Assembly: GCA_017302165.1 (NCBI GenBank)
Contig: JAFLCW010000001.1
Span: forward strand, 1,114,310-1,178,309
Direction: 5' to 3'
Origin: Alphaproteobacteria bacterium
GTDB taxonomy: Bacteria; Pseudomonadota; Alphaproteobacteria; Micavibrionales; Micavibrionaceae
Length of the DNA stretch: 64,000 nucleotides
The translations under genes were made by a program, and so were the position numbers. Shown one piece after another: positions 1 to 9,682 of this stretch. Under the pieces are notes generated by a model. The model was not told where the DNA came from. It did not search any database and was given only the letters and a program-made list of their open reading frames with translations. How positions within the stretch are numbered: the stretch's first letter is position 1; each line of letters begins with the position of its first letter.

Positions 1-1152
1 ACGATCGGCATGACACAATTTGATATCAAGCGCGTGATTGCGTATTCGACCATGTCACAACTGGGCTATATGTTTTTTGCCTTGGGTGTTTCGGCCTATG
101 GCGCGGCCATTTTTCACCTGATGACCCATGCGTTCTTTAAGGCTTTGTTATTCTTGGGGGCAGGCTCGGTCATTCATGCCCTTCATCATGAACAGGACAT
201 GCGGAACATGGGCGGTGTGTGGAAGAAAATTCCAGCCACTTATGTGCTGATGTGGATTGGGTCTCTAGCGCTGGCCGGGATGCCGTTTTTTGCGGGTTTT
301 TATTCCAAGGATATCATTCTTGAATCCGCCTTTGCTGACCATACATGGTTTGGGAATTATGCGTTCTGGATGGGGATAGCGGCCGCCTTGATGACGGCGT
401 TTTATTCTGCCCGTTTATTATTCATGACTTTCCACGGCAAGCCGCGCATGGATCATCACACCTATGATCATGCGCATGAATCGCCGCCGTCCATGTTGTC
501 TCCATTGATGATCTTGGCGGTGGGGGCACTCTTTGCCGGGTTTTTCGGGTATGAATCGTTTGTCGGGAGCGGGGCAGGTGCTTCATCTCATGCGACTCAG
601 GTTGTGGCTACAGAAAATGTTGTGATTGAACATGACGTTGAGGCGCCTGTTGTCGAAGAAAGCACCCACGGCCATGAATGGAACCGCCATGCATTCTGGC
701 AGGATAGCCTTTTTGTCTTGCCTGAAAATGATACGCTGGAAGGCGCGCATCACGTCCCGCTCTGGGTGAAACTACTTCCTATTATTATTGGGGCGTTGGG
801 GCTTTTGCTCGGCGCCGTTTTCTACGGCTGGAAAACAGGCCTGCCTCAGAAAGTGGTTTCGGCGTTTAACCCCATTCATACACTTTTTTACAATAAATGG
901 TTTTTCGATGAAGCCTATCATGCCGCCTTTGTCACGAATGCCCTTCGGCTCGGGCGTGCGTTCTGGCAGGGGGATAAAAATATTGTCGATGGTCTGGGGC
1001 CAGATGGTGTGGCGAACACATCACAACGTGTCGCCGGGGTTTTAAGCCGGTTTCAATCCGGGTATGTGTTTCAATATGCCTTGATCATGATTTTAGGGTT
1101 GATTGCCTTGGTGACATGGATGTTTTTTAAAATGGTGACGGGGCAGGCATAA
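1..1152 (+). CDS. nuoL: NADH-quinone oxidoreductase subunit L (3' part)
   Basis: This is the proton-pumping membrane subunit L (ND5-like) of respiratory complex I. The gene enters from outside the window: the frame is open from base 1 and the visible part is 383 residues, so roughly the first 300 residues are missing. Near the left edge are the family motifs YSTMSQLGYMF and HLMTHAFFKALLFLGAGS, which carry the antiporter-like core lysine. A histidine-rich loop and a long C-terminal stretch follow, ending in a last membrane helix, as expected for the lateral helix that braces the antiporter subunits. It is followed by nuoM after 15 bases and belongs to the nuo operon. Confidence 0.96.
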   Translation, partial: TIGMTQFDIKRVIAYSTMSQLGYMFFALGVSAYGAAIFHLMTHAFFKALLFLGAGSVIHALHHEQDMRNMGGVWKKIPATYVLMWIGSLALAGMPFFAGFYSKDIILESAFADHTWFGNYAFWMGIAAALMTAFYSARLLFMTFHGKPRMDHHTYDHAHESPPSMLSPLMILAVGALFAGFFGYESFVGSGAGASSHATQVVATENVVIEHDVEAPVVEESTHGHEWNRHAFWQDSLFVLPENDTLEGAHHVPLWVKLLPIIIGALGLLLGAVFYGWKTGLPQKVVSAFNPIHTLFYNKWFFDEAYHAAFVTNALRLGRAFWQGDKNIVDGLGPDGVANTSQRVAGVLSRFQSGYVFQYALIMILGLIALVTWMFFKMVTGQA

Positions 1153-1167
1153 ACAAGGCTAAATACG

Positions 1168-2739
1168 ATGATTGATTTTCCGCTCATTTCACTTTTGACC
1201 TTCCTGCCCTTGGCGGGGGCTTTTGTCATTCTTGCCCTGAGAGGGGATGAAGACGCGTTGGCGCGCCGATCCCGTCAGGTGGCGTTGTTTACCTCCACGG
1301 TTGTATTCCTGTTATCCTTGTGTCTGCTGTCGGCGTTTGATGGTACGTCTTCGGCCTTTCAGTTTGTTGAAAAACATGTCTGGTTTGAATCATTGGGGCT
1401 CTCTTATCACATGGGGGTCGATGGTATCTCCCTGTTCTTTGTGGTGCTGTCGGCTTTTTTAACGCCGATCTGTATTCTGGCGAGTTGGAAGTCCGTTAAA
1501 AAACGCGTGCGTGAATATATGGTCGCGTTTTTGGTGTTGGAATGTTTCATGATTGGCACATTCTGCGCGCTGGATGCCGTCTTGTTTTACGTGTTCTTCG
1601 AAGGAGTCTTGATCCCGATGTTCCTAATTATCGGGATATGGGGCGGGGCGCGCCGCGTTTATTCGGCTTTCAAGTTTTTTCTCTATACGCTTTTAGGTTC
1701 GGTGTTAATGTTATTGGCATTACTTGCCCTTTATATCAATGCCGGGAGCACGGATATCACCGTTCTGATGAACACGGAATTTGCCCGGGATCTTCAAATA
1801 TGGCTCTGGCTGGCGTTCTTTGCCAGTTTTGCCGTGAAAATGCCGATGTGGCCGGTGCATACATGGCTTCCCGATGCGCACGTCGAAGCCCCCACCGCGG
1901 GTTCCGTTATTCTGGCGGGGGTTCTGCTGAAGATGGGGGGCTATGGGTTCTTGCGTTTTTCACTTCCGATGTTTCCACTCGCCAGTGATTTTTTTACGCC
2001 GCTTGTGTTCGGCCTGTCGATTGTCGCCATTATCTATACGTCGTTGGTGGCGCTGGTTCAGGAAGACATGAAAAAGATGATTGCGTATTCGTCTGTGGCG
2101 CATATGGGGTTTGTCACGCTCGGCATATTCACGGCCACATCCCAAGGGCTTGATGGGGCGATGTTCCAGATGATTTCACACGGGATTATTTCGGCGGCAT
2201 TATTCTTGTGCGTTGGGGTTGTGTATGACCGCCTTCATACACGGGAAATCGGACGATATGGCGGTCTCGTCAAAAACATGCCCAAATACGCCACCTTGTT
2301 CATGATTTTCATGCTGGGGTCTGTTGGGCTTCCCGGGACATCGGGGTTTGTGGGTGAATTTTTAACCTTGATGGGCGCGTTTCAAGCCAGCACATGGGTG
2401 GCGTTATTCGCCACGACCGGTGTTGTATTGGGCGCGGCCTATATGCTGGTGCTCTATCGCCGGGTGATTTTCGGGGAGCCTGTGCACACCGATGCCTCTG
2501 CCATGCCGGATGTTACAGGGCTTGAGAAATTTTATCTAATTCCGCTGGCGTTGACCGTGATTGCATTGGGGGTTATGCCGGGGCTAGTGATGGACCGCGT
2601 CTCCCCGTCACTTGAGGCGTTAAGAATAAACTATATATCCGCGATCAACGCATATGAGCAGACACAAGAGCAGATGGATCTGGCGTCCGGCACCCAGACT
2701 ATTTCAGACACAAGATCTTCCGGGGAGCCCGCACCATGA
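1168..2739 (+). CDS. nuoM: NADH-quinone oxidoreductase subunit M
   Basis: Antiporter-like subunit M (ND4) of complex I, an inner-membrane proton channel. The protein is 523 residues with about 14 hydrophobic helices. It has the conserved [10 protein letters not shown] segment, whose glutamate is needed for pumping, and the [19 protein letters not shown] signature with the lysine-containing helix after it. The C-terminal 35 residues are polar and extend past the last helix. The stop overlaps the start of nuoN as ATGA, so the two are probably translationally coupled. Length and motifs are normal for the family. Confidence 0.97.
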   Translation: MIDFPLISLLTFLPLAGAFVILALRGDEDALARRSRQVALFTSTVVFLLSLCLLSAFDGTSSAFQFVEKHVWFESLGLSYHMGVDGISLFFVVLSAFLTPICILASWKSVKKRVREYMVAFLVLECFMIGTFCALDAVLFYVFFEGVLIPMFLIIGIWGGARRVYSAFKFFLYTLLGSVLMLLALLALYINAGSTDITVLMNTEFARDLQIWLWLAFFASFAVKMPMWPVHTWLPDAHVEAPTAGSVILAGVLLKMGGYGFLRFSLPMFPLASDFFTPLVFGLSIVAIIYTSLVALVQEDMKKMIAYSSVAHMGFVTLGIFTATSQGLDGAMFQMISHGIISAALFLCVGVVYDRLHTREIGRYGGLVKNMPKYATLFMIFMLGSVGLPGTSGFVGEFLTLMGAFQASTWVALFATTGVVLGAAYMLVLYRRVIFGEPVHTDASAMPDVTGLEKFYLIPLALTVIALGVMPGLVMDRVSPSLEALRINYISAINAYEQTQEQMDLASGTQTISDTRSSGEPAP

Positions 2740-4190
2740 GTGACTTTTCCTTATCCTCTTTGATGCCCTTAGCACCAGAGCTTTTTCTGGCCGTAGCCGG
2801 GATGGTGCTTCTGGTTGTTGGGGCATTTATGGGCAACCGGAGCCTTCGTCTAATCAGCTGGGCAAGTGTTGTGTGTTATGGGATTGCCGCGGTGATGGTG
2901 GTGTCCGGGGATGGCGGGCGTGCCGAGACATTGGGCGGCATGTTCGTGATGGATGGTTATGCTGAACTGATCAAAATTTTTATCCTGGTCGGGTTGGCGG
3001 TATCAGCGATTTTATCGATTCAATATCTATATCAGGAACAGATTTTAAAATTTGAATACCCCATTTTGATCCTGTTTTCAGGCATTGGGATGATGTTGAT
3101 GGTGTCGGCGCATGATTTGTTATCGTTATATGTCGCACTTGAACTTCAATCCTTAAGCCTGTATGTGCTGGCCGCGATACGGCGTACCCATTTACGCTCC
3201 GCGGAATCGGGTATGAAATATTTTATTCTGGGGGCGATCTCGTCAGGGGTTTTGCTGTTCGGGATATCCTTGATATACGGATACACAGGCACCACCAATT
3301 TTGCCTTGATCGGTCAGGCCTTGGGTGCGGAAATTTCCCTGGGCGCGCTCATCGGGATGGTGTTTATTCTAGCCGGGTTGGCGTTCAAGGTGTCAGCGGT
3401 TCCGTTTCATATGTGGACGCCGGACGTGTATGAAGGCGCGCCGACATCCGTCACCGCGTTTTTTGCCCTTGTGCCCAAATTGGCGGCCTTGGGCTTGATC
3501 GCCCGGTTGGTGTTTGAGCCGTTTTACCCGCTTCAGGATGACTGGGTACAAATTATCTGGATTTTGTCGGCGGCGTCGATGTTGGTGGGGGCGTTTGCCG
3601 GGTTACGGCAGGAAAATATTAAACGCCTGCTGGCCTATAGTTCTATTGGCAATATGGGGTATGCCTTGATGGGGATTGCGGCGGGAACCACGGCTGGCCT
3701 GTCGGGTCTGATTTTTTACATGGCTGTTTATATGATTATGACGGCGGGCACCTTTGCCGTGATTTTGTCCATGCGCCGTCAGGATGTGAATTTAGAAAAA
3801 ATATCTGATCTGGCCGGGCTGTCCCACCATATGCCCAAACTGGCCTACATTCTGGCGATTTTGATGTTTTCGATGAGCGGTATTCCGCCCTTGGCCGGGT
3901 TCTTTGGCAAGTTCGTGATTTTTCAATCGGCCATGGAATCTCATTTATATGTGCTGGCGGTCATCGGGGTGCTGACGTCTGTGGTATCGGCCTATTATTA
4001 TCTTCGGGTTATCAAGGTGATGTTCTTTGATACCCCGGCAGAGCCATATGATGGCCATATATCCTGGGGGAGATGGATTGTTCTGGCGGGATCTGTTGGT
4101 TTTATACTGCTGTTTATCATCAGTCCGTCTTCATTGCTCGATATCTGCCGTACGGCGGCTGTATATCTGATACCCTCTAGCCTTTCATAG
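2736..4190 (+). CDS. nuoN: NADH-quinone oxidoreductase subunit N
   Basis: Antiporter-like subunit N (ND2) of complex I. The 484-residue protein is almost entirely hydrophobic. It shows the family motifs [36 protein letters not shown] and [16 protein letters not shown], which hold the conserved membrane lysines and glutamate. It is the last gene of the nuo operon. Its start lies inside the nuoM stop (ATGA), and birA follows after a few bases, as in many alphaproteobacteria where nuoN-birA-coaX-rnj are contiguous. Confidence 0.97.
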   Translation: MSDFSLSSLMPLAPELFLAVAGMVLLVVGAFMGNRSLRLISWASVVCYGIAAVMVVSGDGGRAETLGGMFVMDGYAELIKIFILVGLAVSAILSIQYLYQEQILKFEYPILILFSGIGMMLMVSAHDLLSLYVALELQSLSLYVLAAIRRTHLRSAESGMKYFILGAISSGVLLFGISLIYGYTGTTNFALIGQALGAEISLGALIGMVFILAGLAFKVSAVPFHMWTPDVYEGAPTSVTAFFALVPKLAALGLIARLVFEPFYPLQDDWVQIIWILSAASMLVGAFAGLRQENIKRLLAYSSIGNMGYALMGIAAGTTAGLSGLIFYMAVYMIMTAGTFAVILSMRRQDVNLEKISDLAGLSHHMPKLAYILAILMFSMSGIPPLAGFFGKFVIFQSAMESHLYVLAVIGVLTSVVSAYYYLRVIKVMFFDTPAEPYDGHISWGRWIVLAGSVGFILLFIISPSSLLDICRTAAVYLIPSSLS

Positions 4191-4204
4191 AATTGGATGG
4201 AAAC

Positions 4205-4930
4205 ATGGATTGGCACATTTCCGTTCTAGCCAGTGCGGAAAGCACGCAGGATGTTTTAAAACAACGCGCCGCGCAGGGCGCGCCCGAAGGCACGGCCATT
4301 CAGGCCTTGATGCAAACATCTGGCCGCGGACGTCACGGGAATAGTTGGGATTCCCCCATGGGTAACCTGTATCTATCGGTCTTATTCCGTCCCCATACGC
4401 CCCCAGACCAAACGGCGCAGATGGCGTTTGTGACGGCACTCGCGCTTTCCCGGGCGATGGATGAATATCTGGATGTCCAAACCATCCACGCCAAAAAGTT
4501 AAAATGGCCGAATGATATTTTGATCAACGGCCTGAAAGTATCCGGCATTCTTTTGGAAACGGCACTGGGGGATGGTGAAGTCACTGAATTATATGTCGGG
4601 ATGGGCGTAAATATTCTGGCACCGCCGGATGGGAGAGCCGGCCTTCACGCCTTGGCGAACAAGCCAATCTATGTGAACGTCTTTCGGGATCGGGTGCTGT
4701 TTCATCTGGGGGATTTGTACGAATGTTGGGTCAAAGAGGGATTTGCGCCTATTCGCGCATCATGGCTGGCACAGGCCTATGGTATGGGACAGGAAATTAC
4801 GGTACGTTTGCCCGAAGTGACCTTGACGGGTATATTCCAAGGCTTGGACGATCAAGGGTTTCTGCAATTGGCGCAGGGCGATAAAGTGAATATCATCCGA
4901 TCCGGGGATGTTCATTTTGGAAAGGCATAA
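4205..4930 (+). CDS. birA: biotin--[acetyl-CoA-carboxylase] ligase
   Basis: Cytosolic enzyme that activates biotin with ATP and attaches it to the acetyl-CoA carboxylase carrier protein. The 241-residue protein has the biotin-AMP loop GRGRHGNSWDSP (about residues 40-51), GNLYLSV, and the KWPNDI motif near residue 99. It lacks the N-terminal helix-turn-helix of E. coli BirA, so it is a monofunctional ligase and not a biotin repressor. I chose ATG 4205 because GGATGGAA lies just upstream; an in-frame ATG at 4193 would add four residues. It is followed immediately by coaX. Confidence 0.93.
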   Translation: MDWHISVLASAESTQDVLKQRAAQGAPEGTAIQALMQTSGRGRHGNSWDSPMGNLYLSVLFRPHTPPDQTAQMAFVTALALSRAMDEYLDVQTIHAKKLKWPNDILINGLKVSGILLETALGDGEVTELYVGMGVNILAPPDGRAGLHALANKPIYVNVFRDRVLFHLGDLYECWVKEGFAPIRASWLAQAYGMGQEITVRLPEVTLTGIFQGLDDQGFLQLAQGDKVNIIRSGDVHFGKA

Positions 4931-4931
4931 T

Positions 4932-5717
4932 ATGTTACTGGTGATTGATGTCGGGAACACGAATATTGTGTTTGCCGCCTATGACGGAAAGACGCGCCTT
5001 TCGGCGTGGCGATGCCGCACCGACAGCGGCCAGACCGCCGATGAATATGCCGCCTTTTTATCCCAGATGTTCTTATCGGCGGGCATCATGTTTAAGGATA
5101 TTTCAGATGTCATCATGAGCTCGGTGGTTCCCGCCGCAAATTTTCATCTTATTCAATTTTGTGACAAACATTTTGGCGTTAAACCCCATATTGTTGATTA
5201 TGCTTTGATCAAGGATCATCTCTCGGTCTTGCTGGAAAAGCCCGAGGAAGTCGGGGCGGATCGTCTGGTCAATGCATTGGCGGTTAAAATATTTTATCAA
5301 ACCCCGGCGGTGGTGGTTGATTTCGGTACGGCCACCACGTTTGACGTGATTGATCATAAGGGAGCTTATCTGGGCGGATCTATTTCCACAGGTATTAATT
5401 TGTCCCTAGACGCCCTTCACCGGGCGGCCGCTAAATTACCCAAGGTTGATGTCCGTCAGCCGGATCGCGTGATTGGTCAAAACACGGTCGAGGCCATGCA
5501 GTCCGGTATTTTCTGGGGCTATGTTTCACTGGTCGAGGGGATGATCGCCAAGATTTCGCAGGAACTGGGGGCTCAACCTTTGGTGATTGCAACAGGGGGG
5601 TTGGCACCGTTAATTGCCAAGGGTACAAAATCCATCCAAAAACTGGATGATGAACTCACTATCAAAGGTCTTCTGCACCTCAGCCAGACTTTATCCCATA
5701 GACAGGCCGCAGAATGA
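4932..5717 (+). CDS. coaX: type III pantothenate kinase
   Basis: Phosphorylates pantothenate in the first step of coenzyme A synthesis. It belongs to the ASKHA-fold CoaX family, which is unrelated to CoaA. Motifs: the phosphate loop DVGNTN at residues 6-11, GADRLVNA near 110, DFGTATTFD near 130, GGSISTGI near 148 and ATGG near 225. The start at 4932 gives 261 residues, normal for the family, with GGAAAGG upstream. A start at 4908 would add eight residues before the conserved N-terminal strand and overlap birA more. The stop overlaps rnj as ATGA. Confidence 0.95.
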   Translation: MLLVIDVGNTNIVFAAYDGKTRLSAWRCRTDSGQTADEYAAFLSQMFLSAGIMFKDISDVIMSSVVPAANFHLIQFCDKHFGVKPHIVDYALIKDHLSVLLEKPEEVGADRLVNALAVKIFYQTPAVVVDFGTATTFDVIDHKGAYLGGSISTGINLSLDALHRAAAKLPKVDVRQPDRVIGQNTVEAMQSGIFWGYVSLVEGMIAKISQELGAQPLVIATGGLAPLIAKGTKSIQKLDDELTIKGLLHLSQTLSHRQAAE

Positions 5718-7381
5718 TTTTTGAACCTGAGTCACTTTATTTTATTCCTCTGGGCGGCGCAGAACAATTTGGCGTTAATTTAAATGTCTATGGGTATCAG
5801 GGTCAGTGGCTGGCCGTGGATTGCGGGCTGGGGTTCGCGGATGAGCGTTTTCCCGGTGTTGACATCTTGCTTCCTGATCCGGATTTTATTTCTACGCGCC
5901 GTAAAAATCTTTCGGGGTTGATTATCACCCATGCGCATGAAGACCATATCGGGGCAGTCGCGCATTTATGGCCGCGTTTAAAATGCCCGATCTACTGCTC
6001 AGCGTTCACAGCCGAAGTGCTCAAGGAAAAATTAAACGAAAATCCGGAATGCCGCACAGCAGATATTCGGGTTGTATCGCCGGGGGAAACGATTTCCCTG
6101 TCGCCCTTTCAGGTTCAATTTATTCCGGTGTCGCATTCTATTCCCCATACCTGTGCGTTATTTATTCAGACTGCGCTTGGGAATATTTTTCATAGTGGCG
6201 ATTGGAATTTAGACCCCAAACCCGTTTTAGGCGAAATCACAGACCCAGCGACATTTCAGGATATTGGTAAAAAGGGCGTCATCGCGTATATCGGGGATTC
6301 CACGAATGCCGAAGTCGCCGGCGTGTCAGGATCGGAACAGGACGTGGCCGAGGGTTTGACTCAGGTCTTTAAGGAATGTGAAGGCCGTATTGCGATTACG
6401 ATGTTTGCATCGAACGTGGGGCGAATCCGGTCAATCGTCAAGGCGGCTAAATCTTCCGGACGTAAGGTCGCGGTTGTCGGACGTTCCCTGCACCGCATGT
6501 TATCCTGCGCCGATGAATGCGGGTTGCTCGATGACATGAATCATTTCGTGTCCGAAGATGAACTGCCCCGTATTCCCCGAGACAAACAGGTGTTGATTGT
6601 GACAGGTTCCCAAGGCGAGGCACGGGCGCAATTATCCCGGATATCGCGGGGAGAACATCCATCCATTAAATTATCACCCAAAGATACGGTTATTTTTTCA
6701 TCTCGGCCTATTCCCGGTAATGAAAAAGAAATTATGGCCGTCAAAAATAATTTGGCGGCCTCGCAAGTCAGAACCATTTCCCCGCGCGATACGGCGCATT
6801 GCATCCATATTTCCGGTCACCCGGCACGGGATGAAATCGCGCAGATGTTAAGCTGGCTGAAGCCGGCCTGTGTTATTCCGGTGCATGGGGAACGCACGAT
6901 GCTCGAAGCGCATGCAGAACTGGCGCAATCCTGCCAAGTCCCGCATACGATTATTCCGAATAATGGCTCGGTCATTAAAATGGCCCCCGGCACGCCGCAG
7001 ATTGTGGATCATATCTCAACGGGTCTTTTGGCGGTTGAACCGGGGCGCATTATCCCGGCGGATCATCAGGCCATTGTTCAGCGGCGTAAACTTCAATATA
7101 GCGGCGCGGTACATGTAACGCTTGTATTAGATAAAAAAGGTAAAATCGCCTCTGACCCTCAGGTGACGACGGTAGGTCTGGTTGATCCTGAGGCAGATGA
7201 CGGGATAGATTTTGAATCAGATATTCTCGATGAAGCAGAATTCATTCTGGATGATATGAACGCCAAAGATTTAGCGCAGAATGATAAACTTTCTGAAGAA
7301 GTGCGTGTGGGCATTCGCCGTTTTGTTGAGTCGGCGTTAAAGATTAAACCAAAAGTTTCCGTTCATGTGGTGAGAGTATGA
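5714..7381 (+). CDS. rnj: ribonuclease J
   Basis: Metallo-beta-lactamase-fold RNase with endonuclease and 5'-exonuclease activity, used in mRNA decay and rRNA maturation. The 555-residue protein has the zinc motif HAHEDHIGA near residue 74, SHSIPHT near 140, HSGDWNLD near 165, GDSTNAE near 195, the beta-CASP segment with SGHPARDE near 365, and PVHGE near 390. The C-terminal domain is of the RNase J type. RNase J is widespread in alphaproteobacteria and commonly follows birA-coaX. Both ends are ATGA overlaps, so it is coupled to coaX and to the DUF1467 gene. Confidence 0.95.
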   Translation: MIFEPESLYFIPLGGAEQFGVNLNVYGYQGQWLAVDCGLGFADERFPGVDILLPDPDFISTRRKNLSGLIITHAHEDHIGAVAHLWPRLKCPIYCSAFTAEVLKEKLNENPECRTADIRVVSPGETISLSPFQVQFIPVSHSIPHTCALFIQTALGNIFHSGDWNLDPKPVLGEITDPATFQDIGKKGVIAYIGDSTNAEVAGVSGSEQDVAEGLTQVFKECEGRIAITMFASNVGRIRSIVKAAKSSGRKVAVVGRSLHRMLSCADECGLLDDMNHFVSEDELPRIPRDKQVLIVTGSQGEARAQLSRISRGEHPSIKLSPKDTVIFSSRPIPGNEKEIMAVKNNLAASQVRTISPRDTAHCIHISGHPARDEIAQMLSWLKPACVIPVHGERTMLEAHAELAQSCQVPHTIIPNNGSVIKMAPGTPQIVDHISTGLLAVEPGRIIPADHQAIVQRRKLQYSGAVHVTLVLDKKGKIASDPQVTTVGLVDPEADDGIDFESDILDEAEFILDDMNAKDLAQNDKLSEEVRVGIRRFVESALKIKPKVSVHVVRV

Positions 7382-7647
7382 GCATATTAACAGGCATTAT
7401 GGTCTATTTGATGATTTTCTGGACAGTTCTGTTCATGGTATTGCCATGGGGGAATCGTGCGCCGGAGGCCCAAGATTTGGGCCATGCCGGAAGCGCGCCG
7501 GTCAATCCCCGCATTGCTCAGAAATTTTTATGGACGGGCATCATCTCCACAGGAATCTGGATTATTATCTGGTTATTGATTCAGGCCAATGTGATTGATT
7601 TTTATGCCATCGCCAGCCTGATGGCGGCTGAGGATAAAATCAAATGA
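7378..7647 (+). CDS. DUF1467 family small inner-membrane protein
   Basis: An 89-residue protein with two hydrophobic helices (about residues 4-24 and 53-78) separated by a short polar loop containing PWGNRAPE. This matches the DUF1467 family, small proteins found almost only in alphaproteobacteria, usually between rnj and proS. Its function is not known. It overlaps both neighbours by ATGA, so it is translated in step with RNase J and the next envelope protein. The family assignment is confident; no role can be read from the sequence. Confidence 0.85.
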   Translation: MSILTGIMVYLMIFWTVLFMVLPWGNRAPEAQDLGHAGSAPVNPRIAQKFLWTGIISTGIWIIIWLLIQANVIDFYAIASLMAAEDKIK

Positions 7648-8207
7648 ACGTGACCAGATTATTCCTGATCATTTTGTGTATGTGGCCTCAGATGGTTTTG
7701 GCGCAATCTGAACCTGTAGAATGCCGAATTTTATCGGCACATCAACCCAGATCAGATGTTCATTTTGTACCGGGGCAGGATGTCAAAGGCAGGCCCGTGG
7801 TACCTGCGGATATCAATTCCGTACCGATGACGGTGCCCGAAGTGATCACGGCGCCGCTGACGGTGGATATGGCTTCTCGCCTTCAAAATATGTCGGTGCC
7901 AGCTGGGATTGATATGAAATCGCCTTTGGGTTTCCTGGAAATATATAAAAATGGCCGGGTTGTGTATGATGGCCGGGATATCACGTCCCAAGCCTATGCC
8001 TTATGCGGTATATCATCTGCCGTCCACCCGGTTTCTACTGCATCCTCAGGGGATATGGCGAAAGAAGTCCCGGCACTTGACGCCAAACCTTTAGAGGCGG
8101 AGCCGCCGGAACCTGTTGACGCCCGCGCTGAAAATTCGGAAGATGTTGTGATAATTCCCCCTGAACCACGTAAAATGCGATATAGCCGCAAAGAGTTAGA
8201 GCCATGA
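7644..8207 (+). CDS. hypothetical exported protein
   Basis: I do not recognise a named family. The 187-residue product starts with a clear signal peptide (MNVTRLFLIILCMWPQMVLA, cleavage expected before QSEP). A short globular region with two cysteines and a GRVVYDGRDIT segment follows, then a Pro/Glu/Ala-rich tail of about 60 residues that looks disordered. It is therefore probably periplasmic. It is joined to DUF1467 upstream and proS downstream by ATGA overlaps, so it is expressed with them, although proS usually follows DUF1467 directly. Confidence 0.75.
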   Translation: MNVTRLFLIILCMWPQMVLAQSEPVECRILSAHQPRSDVHFVPGQDVKGRPVVPADINSVPMTVPEVITAPLTVDMASRLQNMSVPAGIDMKSPLGFLEIYKNGRVVYDGRDITSQAYALCGISSAVHPVSTASSGDMAKEVPALDAKPLEAEPPEPVDARAENSEDVVIIPPEPRKMRYSRKELEP

Positions 8208-9682
8208 ACCAGCCCCAAAAGAATACCCCGAAAAAACCCATGACGGCGATTACGCCAACCCGTGAAGATGATTTCGCCGGATGGTATCAAGCCGTGATTA
8301 AATCCGCGGATTTGGCGGAAAATTCCCCGGTGCGTGGATCGATGATCGTCAAGCCTTACGGCTGGGCATTGTGGGAAAATATGCAGAAGACATTTGATCC
8401 GTGGCTAAAGGATTATGGTGTTCAGAACACGGCATTTCCGCTTTTGATCCCTGTCAGTTTTCTGGCCAAGGAAGCTCAGCACGTCGAAGGATTTGCCAAA
8501 GAATGTGCCGTTGTGACACATCACCGTCTTGAGGCAGATGGTAAGGGTGGTTTGATTCCATCGTCCAAGGCAGAACTTGAGGAACCCTTTGTCGTTCGTC
8601 CCACGTCTGAAACCATTATTGGCGATGCTATGTCTCGGTGGATTCAATCCTACCGTGATTTGCCGTTGCAATTGAATCAGTGGGGAAGCGTCATGCGGTG
8701 GGAAATGCGCACGCGTCTTTTCTTGCGTACGTCTGAATTTTTCTGGCATGAGGGTCACTGTGCGTTCGAAGATGATGCCGGGGCAACAAAAGATTGCCTG
8801 ACGATTCTAGATATGTACGAAAAATTCTTCCGCGATTATTTGGCATTTGATGGATATAAGGGCGTTAAAACCGCCGAAGAGCGTTTTCCCGGCGCGGATC
8901 AGACTTATGCGTTTGAATCCATCATGCAGGACGGTAAAGCTCTTCAAGCGGCGACCACTCATAATCTGGGTACTAATTTCGCCAAAAGTTGCGGCATTAA
9001 ATATCAAAATCGTGATGGCAAGGAAACATTTGCTCACACCACCAGTTGGGCATTCAGCACACGTACTATCGGTGCCTTGATCATGATACATGGGGATGAT
9101 GATGGGATGATTATGCCGCCTCGTATCGCGCCCACACAGGTGATGATTATTCCGGTGATGAAAGACGATACCCAGACTTCAACCATTTTGGATTTCTGTG
9201 ATTCATTAACCCGCCAACTTAAGTCCAAGGGCTTTTCCGTGAAAACAGATAACCGGGATATGCGATCATCCGACAAAATGTGGGATGCTGTTAAAAAGGG
9301 TATTCCGGTGCGGATTGAAGTCGGGGCACGCGAGGTGGAACAAGGGCAGGTGACCTGTGTCCGCCGGGATCTTGGCAAGGAATCCAAAAAGACACTTGCC
9401 GTTCATGAATTCGTTGAAACTTTGCCACAGATTCTGGATCAAATTCACGACAGTCTTTTATCAAAATCAACGGCACTCAAGACAGCTTATACGCAAAATT
9501 TAAAAACGTTAGAGGATGTTAAGTCATTTTATCACGCGGAGGGTAAGGGATGTGTGAAAGTGCCTGTATCCTTGCTTCAGGATACAGGGCTTGAAGCCAT
9601 CAAGGAAACCTATAGTTTAACCGCGCGCGTCATGCCGTTTGAGGACGAAGGACAGACCGTCCTGCTCGCTAAGGCGTATTGA
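8204..9682 (+). CDS. proS: prolyl-tRNA synthetase, archaeal/eukaryotic type (type 3)
   Basis: Charges tRNA-Pro with proline. At 492 residues it clearly matches the type 3 form known from Thermus, archaea and eukaryotes. Evidence: an N-terminal FAGWYQAVIKSADLAE, SPVRGSMIVKPYGWALWENM, VRPTSETIIG, the motif 2 block RWEMRTRLFLRTSEFFWHEG, THNLGTNFAK, and the family's C-terminal tyrosine in LAKAY. It has no editing insertion of the bacterial type. The C-terminal region lacks the four zinc-binding cysteines of the Thermus enzyme and is shortened. Alphaproteobacteria normally carry the type 2 enzyme at this position, so this looks like replacement in place. Coupled to neighbours by short overlaps. 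Confidence 0.95.
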   Translation: MNQPQKNTPKKPMTAITPTREDDFAGWYQAVIKSADLAENSPVRGSMIVKPYGWALWENMQKTFDPWLKDYGVQNTAFPLLIPVSFLAKEAQHVEGFAKECAVVTHHRLEADGKGGLIPSSKAELEEPFVVRPTSETIIGDAMSRWIQSYRDLPLQLNQWGSVMRWEMRTRLFLRTSEFFWHEGHCAFEDDAGATKDCLTILDMYEKFFRDYLAFDGYKGVKTAEERFPGADQTYAFESIMQDGKALQAATTHNLGTNFAKSCGIKYQNRDGKETFAHTTSWAFSTRTIGALIMIHGDDDGMIMPPRIAPTQVMIIPVMKDDTQTSTILDFCDSLTRQLKSKGFSVKTDNRDMRSSDKMWDAVKKGIPVRIEVGAREVEQGQVTCVRRDLGKESKKTLAVHEFVETLPQILDQIHDSLLSKSTALKTAYTQNLKTLEDVKSFYHAEGKGCVKVPVSLLQDTGLEAIKETYSLTARVMPFEDEGQTVLLAKAY

